Below, one piece after another: positions 1 to 4,631 of a stretch of DNA of 8,730 bases. Source of the stretch: Thermoproteota archaeon (GTDB lineage: Archaea > Korarchaeota > Korarchaeia > Korarchaeales > Korarchaeaceae). The position numbers were made by a program, and so were the translations under genes. Every line of letters starts with the position of its first letter. The stretch's first letter is position 1. The notes beneath the pieces were generated by a model. That model searched no databases. It was given only the letters and a program-made list of their open reading frames with translations, and was not told the origin of the DNA. The stretch spans positions 1 to 8,730 of the forward strand of contig QMVU01000031.1 of NCBI GenBank assembly GCA_003661265.1, given 5' to 3'.

Positions 1-1434
1 CTTTCAATGGACATACCCCTCCTGTTCTTGCTTCCAATTGGAGTTTACGCCTGCTACAAGGAAAAGCCTAAAGGCAGCCTTCTGATTGGGAGCTTCCTAG
101 GCTTTTTCTCCATACTCCTTACCTATGGCTGGAGGTACTTCATTCACGCGCCTCTGATAAACTCCGCCGTAGCAGCTGTTGGCTACAGGAAGGCCCTAAC
201 GAAAACCAGCAGAAAGGTGGTCGTATCAGTTACTTTAGTTTTCCTAGCCTTGAACTCGCTTTTCAGCCTTTCGTTATTTGGCGTAGGAGCTGGAGGATTA
301 AGAGGACCAGGATTCCTGGAGCCAGCTCCTTTGGTAAGGGAACTTACCACGATGGTCTCAGAGGAGCCGAAGGCCTGGGGAAAGTTCGGTCTAAACAACC
401 CTGATCTAATTGCAGTAGCCAATTGGATAGCGGAGAACACGGAGGAGGACGAGATAATACACGTCATGGTTGGATCCCTTGCAGATGCGATAACCCTCCT
501 AACAGGGAGAAGGACGGATCACGGCATGTACCCAGAGGTTAGAACTGAGGAGATGTTCGCTGCAATCTCTCAGGGAAGGAAGAGCGGAATATTCGTGTTA
601 ACGAGGGATCAGTTCGATAAGATGAGGTTCTTCTCCATAAAATCAGAGGTTCTGGCCGTTTTTGGCGAGTTCATAATAGTTTACGCGACCGGTGAGCTTA
701 GGCCAACCGACATCCTAGCCAAGCCGATTTCCCTGTACATAAGGCTGCCAAGCCTGGAAAATGGGAATCAAGAGCTCCTTAAAGCTTGGCTCGACCTGGT
801 CAATCAGATCAGCCCGAAGAAGGTTTCGGTGGGGGTCCATCAGAAGGACCTAAGAAACCCTGTTCTCCAATCATTCTTGATCGAGATCAAGGAGATCGCA
901 GGCGAACTAGAACTCTCCGTTCTAATGGTCAATCCTGACACTATAAAGGAGGACATAGGATTCCTAATTTCCCTATCCGGGGATCAAGTGGATTCCCTGA
1001 GGGTATTAGCAAGGCCCGGTCTGATCACTCCAGACCTGCTCAATAGCGTCAGGGAAGAAATAGGACATAGAGAGCTGGGCCTGGGAGTTATTGGACTCCC
1101 AGGAGAGGAGCTAACTAGGTGGAGGGATCCAGATGCCATCTTAGAGCAGGTCGATTACCTCGTAAGACACGTGCCGCCCTCAGCGGACTTCATCCTGCAC
1201 GCGGTGGAGGCCGATGTTGAGGAGCTCGAGAGACTTGACATCAAGAAGCCTATTTTTGTCCAGATAGACCTATCCAGAATAAAAATGAAGGAGATTAACG
1301 TTCCTATACTGAATCTAATAGCTGCAATCCATCAAACAAAGGCTTCTGGCATAATATTGGAGTTTAACAACCCTTACATAGCATCAAAGATCTTAGAAAT
1401 CCTCAGAGTCCCATCAATTCACACAAGAGCGTGA
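1..1434 (+). CDS. Membrane protein, C-terminal part of a PMT/ArnT-like glycosyltransferase with a beta/alpha extension (5' partial)
   Basis: The frame is open to base 1, so the gene very probably starts upstream; the ATG at 7 has no ribosome site visible. Counting from that Met, hydrophobic segments lie at about 3-17, 25-46 and 71-95. Next comes a soluble stretch with NWIAENTEEDEI (about 139-150) and LLTGRR (about 164-169), which resembles the extracytoplasmic tail of PMT/ArnT-like lipid-linked-sugar transferases (AxWLxENTP...LTGR). From about 233 to 475 a region alternates strand-like segments (ISLYIRLP, KVSVGVH, LGLGVIGLP, PIFVQIDLS, GIILEFN) with amphipathic helices, as in a TIM-barrel-like fold; no catalytic motif was recognised there. 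The transferase assignment rests on the tail only, because the catalytic N-terminal loops with the acidic residues are outside the window. It lies 110 nt before the next gene, possibly in a different transcript. Confidence 0.6.
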   Translation, partial: LSMDIPLLFLLPIGVYACYKEKPKGSLLIGSFLGFFSILLTYGWRYFIHAPLINSAVAAVGYRKALTKTSRKVVVSVTLVFLALNSLFSLSLFGVGAGGLRGPGFLEPAPLVRELTTMVSEEPKAWGKFGLNNPDLIAVANWIAENTEEDEIIHVMVGSLADAITLLTGRRTDHGMYPEVRTEEMFAAISQGRKSGIFVLTRDQFDKMRFFSIKSEVLAVFGEFIIVYATGELRPTDILAKPISLYIRLPSLENGNQELLKAWLDLVNQISPKKVSVGVHQKDLRNPVLQSFLIEIKEIAGELELSVLMVNPDTIKEDIGFLISLSGDQVDSLRVLARPGLITPDLLNSVREEIGHRELGLGVIGLPGEELTRWRDPDAILEQVDYLVRHVPPSADFILHAVEADVEELERLDIKKPIFVQIDLSRIKMKEINVPILNLIAAIHQTKASGIILEFNNPYIASKILEILRVPSIHTRA

Positions 1435-1446
1435 AAAACTTTATGG
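1433..1446 (+). promoter_or_regulatory. Possible BRE/TATA promoter of the transglutaminase-like gene
   Basis: GAAAAACTTTATGG has an A-rich BRE-like half followed by TTTAT, directly after the stop codon of the upstream gene. Archaeal initiation about 25 bp downstream would start RNA near 1466-1470, giving a leader of about 75 nt. The 3' half of the box (GGGG) is a poor match to the TATA consensus, so this is tentative. Confidence 0.35.
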
Positions 1447-1447
1447 G

Positions 1448-1496
1448 GCTATTCCCCTAGGAAGAGTTGAAGGTTCAAATCGTACGAGGGAATAGC
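1448..1496 (+). promoter_or_regulatory. Perfect 9-bp inverted repeat with inner hairpin before the transglutaminase-like gene
   Basis: GCTATTCCC (1448-1456) and GGGAATAGC (1488-1496) are exact reverse complements separated by 31 nt. Inside is a second small inverted repeat, TTGAA-GG-TTCAA (1467-1478). As RNA this would be a closed stem with an inner hairpin; as DNA it could be a two-site operator. The GGTTCAAAT inside recalls a tRNA T-loop, but the flanking bases do not pair as a T-stem and the element is too short for a tRNA. Confidence 0.5.
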
Positions 1497-1497
1497 G

Positions 1498-1518
1498 GAC
1501 AGCTGAGATAGCTATGTC
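1498..1518 (+). promoter_or_regulatory. Leader hairpin upstream of the ribosome site
   Basis: GACAGCT (1498-1504) can pair with AGC (1510-1512) and TGTC (1515-1518), leaving a two-base TA bulge and a five-base loop GAGAT. It begins two bases after the large inverted repeat ends, so the two could stack in one folded leader. It ends 13 nt before the Shine-Dalgarno sequence. The role is unknown. Confidence 0.35.
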
Positions 1519-1531
1519 TGCGCAATAGATC

Positions 1532-1540
1532 GGAGGTGAT
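1532..1540 (+). promoter_or_regulatory. Ribosome binding site deciding a TTG start
   Basis: GGAGGTGAT is a full match to the archaeal anti-Shine-Dalgarno sequence. It overlaps the in-frame GTG at 1536 and ATG at 1539, so neither can be its start. The in-frame TTG at 1545, a few bases downstream, fits the spacing seen at the permease genes in this window. Confidence 0.75.
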
Positions 1541-1544
1541 GTTC

Positions 1545-2951
1545 TTGAGAAGATTGCTCCTCCTGACCGTTGCTCTGATGCTATTGCTTCCAACAGATCC
1601 ACTTCTTTCAAGGGAAAGAAGCTCTGGGGTGATAATTTCAAATTCAGTTGACCTCCCAGCAGCGCAGAAGCTTAAGGAGTTCCTGGAGTCTCAGGGGTAT
1701 GGTGTCGAAATAAGGGGGCCTGAGGAATTTTGGGACCTAGTTTCGGGTGGGGTAAACCCAATATTCATCCTAGGAGGACCAGACGCATATGAAGGAATTG
1801 GAGAGATCACAAGGCAATTCTTAACGGAGAAAGAGATCGAGAGACTTAGATCTTGGAGGGGATTCGGGAACTTCTACATCAGGATCATGAATAACGTTGA
1901 AGTGATAATTCTTGCAGGAAACACGAGAGAGGAGACTTCCCAAATCGTTGAGGCCTTTAGAGACATAGAGATACTTGAGGAACTGTTTAAGAAGAGGGAC
2001 AGAAGACGGGTAAACCCGTTCTTACAAAGGGAAACTCCCCAGATCGTGATGAGCTATACCTGGCAGTTCCGTGGCGAGACGTTTCACGTCGACGTCTCGA
2101 TCCCAGAGTCCCTCATCCAGTACTATAGGGACAGGGATCACAACATACCGCACGAGGAATGGTATGTCCTGGCCTCAGACCCGCTCGATGACGTTGTAAT
2201 CTCCACACTGGTTAGGCAGCTTACAGATCTTGCAAGGGATGCTGGCTATACTTCGGAGGAATCGATGCTTGAATTCGCTATACGCTTTGTGCAGGCTCTT
2301 CCCTACAGTCAGGACGTGGCAACTACGGGGTTCGATGAATACCCAAGGTTTCCCGTCGAAACCCTGGTCGACGCAGGAGGGGATTGTGAGGACACCTCGA
2401 TCCTTATGGCAACCTTGTTAATGGAGCTAGGATACGACGTGGTGTTGTTCCTGCTTCCAGGGCACGTCGCGGTGGGAGTAGCGCTAGAAGATTGTTCAGG
2501 ATTTTACATAGAGTACGAAGGAAAAAAGTACTATTACCTGGAAACTACTGGCTATGGTTGGAACATAGGTGAGCTACCTCCCCCTCTGCAGCAGTACGGA
2601 AAGCCTATGTTCACGGTGCTTCATCCCGTGTACGTGCCAGTTTCCCTTCCAGTGATATCTAAGGTTCTGGTAGTCTCAATAGAGAGCGAGAGCGGGGTCA
2701 TAGTGGATGCTGTAGTCATAGTCGAGAACCTGGGGAGCAAGGAAGCTGTGGTGAACGTATCTGCTGGATTCAAGGGAGCTGGCGTTCTCATCATTCATAC
2801 AGAGAACAGCGGAAACTTCACAGTACTTCCAGGGGAGGCCTGCACGATCTCCATTACGTTAAAGTGGCCGGAAGTCATAAAGCACAGGTGGATCGCGATA
2901 AGGCTCTTAAGCGAGGGGAAAAAGGTGGACGAGATATTCGCAAACTTCTAA
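1545..2951 (+). CDS. Exported transglutaminase-like (papain-fold) protein with C-terminal Ig/CARDB-like domain
   Basis: The 468-residue product starts at TTG 1545, chosen from the ribosome site. A signal peptide or N-terminal anchor (MRRLLLLTVALMLLL) occupies residues 1-20. Residues about 26-135 form a Rossmann-like segment (FILGGPDA, VIILAGNTREET) that recalls domains of archaeal S-layer-associated proteins. Residues about 160-345 are a transglutaminase-like core: Cys281 in GDCEDTS, His307 in PGHVAVGV, and YYYLETT where Glu333 sits at the usual third-residue (Asp) position. Residues about 360-465 are beta-rich with VIVENLGSKEAVVNVS and LPGEACTISI, typical of CARDB/Ig-like domains. Sequons NVS and NFT fit an exported glycoprotein. 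It probably acts outside the cell as a cysteine peptidase or amidase on cell-surface protein; the substrate cannot be read from sequence. The Cys-His pair appears intact, so activity is plausible. Confidence 0.8.
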   Translation: MRRLLLLTVALMLLLPTDPLLSRERSSGVIISNSVDLPAAQKLKEFLESQGYGVEIRGPEEFWDLVSGGVNPIFILGGPDAYEGIGEITRQFLTEKEIERLRSWRGFGNFYIRIMNNVEVIILAGNTREETSQIVEAFRDIEILEELFKKRDRRRVNPFLQRETPQIVMSYTWQFRGETFHVDVSIPESLIQYYRDRDHNIPHEEWYVLASDPLDDVVISTLVRQLTDLARDAGYTSEESMLEFAIRFVQALPYSQDVATTGFDEYPRFPVETLVDAGGDCEDTSILMATLLMELGYDVVLFLLPGHVAVGVALEDCSGFYIEYEGKKYYYLETTGYGWNIGELPPPLQQYGKPMFTVLHPVYVPVSLPVISKVLVVSIESESGVIVDAVVIVENLGSKEAVVNVSAGFKGAGVLIIHTENSGNFTVLPGEACTISITLKWPEVIKHRWIAIRLLSEGKKVDEIFANF

Positions 2952-2968
2952 ATCATGATGAAAAGCAA

Positions 2969-2987
2969 TTTCGTCTTTCTTCTTATT
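2969..2987 (+). terminator. T-rich terminator between convergent genes
   Basis: TTTCGTCTTTCTTCTTATT lies 17 nt after the transglutaminase-like stop codon and just before the end of the convergent malic enzyme gene. Archaeal termination depends on such T-rich tracts without a hairpin. The whole 3'-3' gap is 38 bp. In the other direction only CTTTTC is available, so malic enzyme transcripts may run into the neighbour. Confidence 0.45.
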
Positions 2988-2989
2988 AT

Positions 2990-4336
2990 CTAGCCGTATA
3001 TCTTCCCCTCTGGCGGGGCCCTTATCACACCGGCCTCCATTAGAACCCTTATCTGCTCCCTTGCCTCCTTTATCTTCTCCTCGCATCTGCTGTAGAGTTC
3101 CTCCCTGCTGAAGACCTTCCTAGCAACTCCCTGCTCTATTGCCTTGAGACCCGTTGCTGTTGCTACCCTCGGGTAAACCTCCCACTCAAGCATGGTAGGT
3201 ATTATGTAGTCCTCGCGGAGACCCTTCTCCTCAGCAAACTTCGCGAGCTCGAGGGCTGCAGCAGCTGCCATCTCATCGGTTATAGTCCTAGCTCTGACCT
3301 CTAAGGCCCCCCTGAAGACTGATGGGAAGACCAAGCTGTTATTTACCTGGTTCGGGAAGTCACTCCTCCCGGTTGCAACTATCCTTGCTCCTGCCTCCTT
3401 TGCTTCCCATGGCCAAATCTCCGGCACAGGATTTGCCTCTGCGAAGACTATTGGGTCCTTTTCCATGCTTGCAACCCACTCCTTCTTTATCATCCCTGGA
3501 CCTGGTCTTGATGCAGCTATGACAACGTCCATGCCCTCCATTGCCTCCTTTATCCCGCCCTTCCTCCCTTCCTCATTACTTCTCATTGCCCACTCGTACT
3601 TCCACGGATTCTTCTTCTTCAGTTCCTCCATATCTGGCCTATCCCTGTGCAAGATCCCCTTGCTGTCCACGAACACCCAGTTCTTCGGGTTTCCCCCCGC
3701 AACCTCTATAACCCTAGCGTTGGCTATGTTTGCCGCCCCACACCCTATGAACGCTATCTTCGCATCCCTTAGGTTCCTTCCGGTTAGCTTTAGAGCATTT
3801 ATTAGGCCTGCAAGGGTCGCTCCAGCCGTCCCTTGCTGGTCGTCGTGCCAAACGACGATGTCCATCTCCTTCCTGAGCCTCTCCAATATGTAAAAGCAGT
3901 CCGGTGAGCGTATGTCCTCGAGGTTTATCCCTCCGAAAGCTGGCTCAAGTCTTTTGACGGTCTCTATGAAAACATCCGGGTCCTTCACGTTTATCGGGAG
4001 GGAGATTGCGTCAACCCCTCCGAGGTACTTGAACAGCAGGGCCTTTCCCTCCATAACTGGTATGGATGCCTCAGGACCTATGTCTCCTAGGCCCAGAACC
4101 CTCGTCCCATTCGTTATCACGGCTATGAAATTCCACCTGTTCGTGTAGTACCACACCTTTTCCGGGTCCTTCTGTATTGCCCTGCAAACTTCGGCGACAC
4201 CCGGAGTGTACCAGACGGCAAAGTCCTTCAAATCATAAACGGGAACGTAAGGTGCTACGCATATCTTCCCCCCATAGAACTTGGCAAACTTAATTGCAAG
4301 CTCATAAGGCTTGTCTACTTCCTTCGTACCACCCAT
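2990..4336 (-). CDS. Malic enzyme, NAD(P)-dependent (malate to pyruvate and CO2)
   Basis: The 448-residue product shows the full malic enzyme layout and usual prokaryotic length. It oxidatively decarboxylates malate to pyruvate with NAD(P)+ and a divalent metal in the cytoplasm. N-terminal domain: Tyr43 in VWYTPGVAEVCRAI is the catalytic tyrosine, Lys98 in MEGKALLFK the catalytic lysine. Metal ligands are Glu140 and Asp141 in GGINLEDI and Asp166 in HDDQQGTAGATLAG. The dinucleotide fold begins at about 193 with IAFIGCGAANIA, followed by VFVDSKGIL. Later motifs are EANPVPEI, ATGRSDFPNQVNNSLVFPSVFRGAL and ITDEMAAAAALELA. The start is the ATG at 4336, with no strong ribosome site before it, perhaps because the leader is very short. 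Cofactor preference is not readable with certainty. It is divergent from the transporter operon; a role in channelling amino-acid carbon to pyruvate is inference. Confidence 0.95.
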   Translation of the reverse strand: MGGTKEVDKPYELAIKFAKFYGGKICVAPYVPVYDLKDFAVWYTPGVAEVCRAIQKDPEKVWYYTNRWNFIAVITNGTRVLGLGDIGPEASIPVMEGKALLFKYLGGVDAISLPINVKDPDVFIETVKRLEPAFGGINLEDIRSPDCFYILERLRKEMDIVVWHDDQQGTAGATLAGLINALKLTGRNLRDAKIAFIGCGAANIANARVIEVAGGNPKNWVFVDSKGILHRDRPDMEELKKKNPWKYEWAMRSNEEGRKGGIKEAMEGMDVVIAASRPGPGMIKKEWVASMEKDPIVFAEANPVPEIWPWEAKEAGARIVATGRSDFPNQVNNSLVFPSVFRGALEVRARTITDEMAAAAALELAKFAEEKGLREDYIIPTMLEWEVYPRVATATGLKAIEQGVARKVFSREELYSRCEEKIKEAREQIRVLMEAGVIRAPPEGKIYG

Positions 4337-4366
4337 CAGGTATCCCGAGCGAACCTTAGGTTGAAC

Positions 4367-4381
4367 TGTAAAAATCTTTTT
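4367..4381 (-). promoter_or_regulatory. Likely promoter of the malic enzyme gene
   Basis: Read on the minus strand, AAAAAGATTTTTACA has an A-rich BRE-like part followed by TTTTTA (4374 down to 4369). Initiation about 25 bp on would fall near 4346, leaving roughly 10 nt before the ATG, which would explain the missing Shine-Dalgarno site. A second TATA-like sequence, CTTTATTTA (4433 down to 4425), would give a leader of about 65 nt and is less well supported because no purine-rich BRE precedes it. Confidence 0.45.
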
Positions 4382-4541
4382 GCCTGTCCCCAGCTTTCCT
4401 TAGAATTTAGTCTTTTTCCTAAGCTAAATAAAGAGGTTGACGTTAACATTGCTTTTTCCTCTCTTTGGTGCGAATTTGACTCGAAATCCCTGTAAGGAGA
4501 GCTAAATCTTCTGCTGAATTGCCCAAGGGGGAAGTGCCACA

Positions 4542-4559
4542 ATTAACCTACCATTAACC
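4542..4559. repeat. Two direct ATTAACC repeats, 11-bp period, upstream of the transporter promoter
   Basis: ATTAACC occurs at 4542-4548 and 4553-4559. The 11-bp spacing puts both copies on the same face of the helix, and the second ends five bases before the TATA-like box at 4564. This is a suitable place for an activator or repressor, or for BRE contact. No protein can be named. Confidence 0.45.
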
Positions 4560-4563
4560 ATTA

Positions 4564-4573
4564 TTTTTATTAA
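4564..4573 (+). promoter_or_regulatory. TATA box of the ABC transporter operon
   Basis: TTTTTATTAA is the best TATA match ahead of the binding-protein gene. Transcription about 24 bp downstream of its centre would start near 4592, giving a leader of about 40 nt. A second TATA-like sequence, CTATAAAT at 4613-4620, is too close to the start codon to act as the promoter of this gene. Confidence 0.55.
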
Positions 4574-4595
4574 GGAATCGATTGCCTACCAGACC

Positions 4596-4615
4596 TAGGG
4601 CACACAGTGGCCCTA
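4596..4615 (+). promoter_or_regulatory. Hairpin at the predicted 5' end of the transporter mRNA
   Basis: TAGGG-CAC pairs with GTG-(G)-CCCTA around an ACA loop: eight pairs with one bulged G, or alternatively TAGGGC with GCCCTA around eight bases. It would lie almost at the 5' end of the mRNA and end five bases before the G run that serves as ribosome site. It could protect the mRNA or control initiation. Confidence 0.45.
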
Positions 4616-4631
4616 TAAATGGGGGATGTCA

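Noticed and set aside
1448..1496. Possible tRNA or split-tRNA half, suggested by GGTTCAAAT and a perfect closing stem
   Set aside because: The element is only 49 nt, the bases around TTCAAAT do not form a five-pair T-stem, and no D-arm or anticodon arm can be drawn.
2955..2961. ATGATGA resembling a C box of a C/D guide RNA
   Set aside because: No CTGA D box follows at a suitable distance and the site is only a few bases past a stop codon in a 38-bp convergent gap.
3465..3893. Plus-strand open frame of 142 codons inside the malic enzyme gene
   Set aside because: It is antisense to a gene with all catalytic motifs in place, is serine/proline-rich shadow sequence, and has no ribosome site.
4336..4542. 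A 68-codon minus-strand frame (TTG start) whose TGA overlaps the malic enzyme ATG as TGATG
   Set aside because: The overlap looks like translational coupling, but there is no ribosome site, the composition is not protein-like, and the likely malic enzyme promoter lies inside the frame. I keep it as a chance frame.
4613..4620. CTATAAAT as a promoter TATA box
   Set aside because: It lies only 6-12 bases before the start codons, too close for a start site about 25 bp downstream, and it overlaps the leader hairpin.
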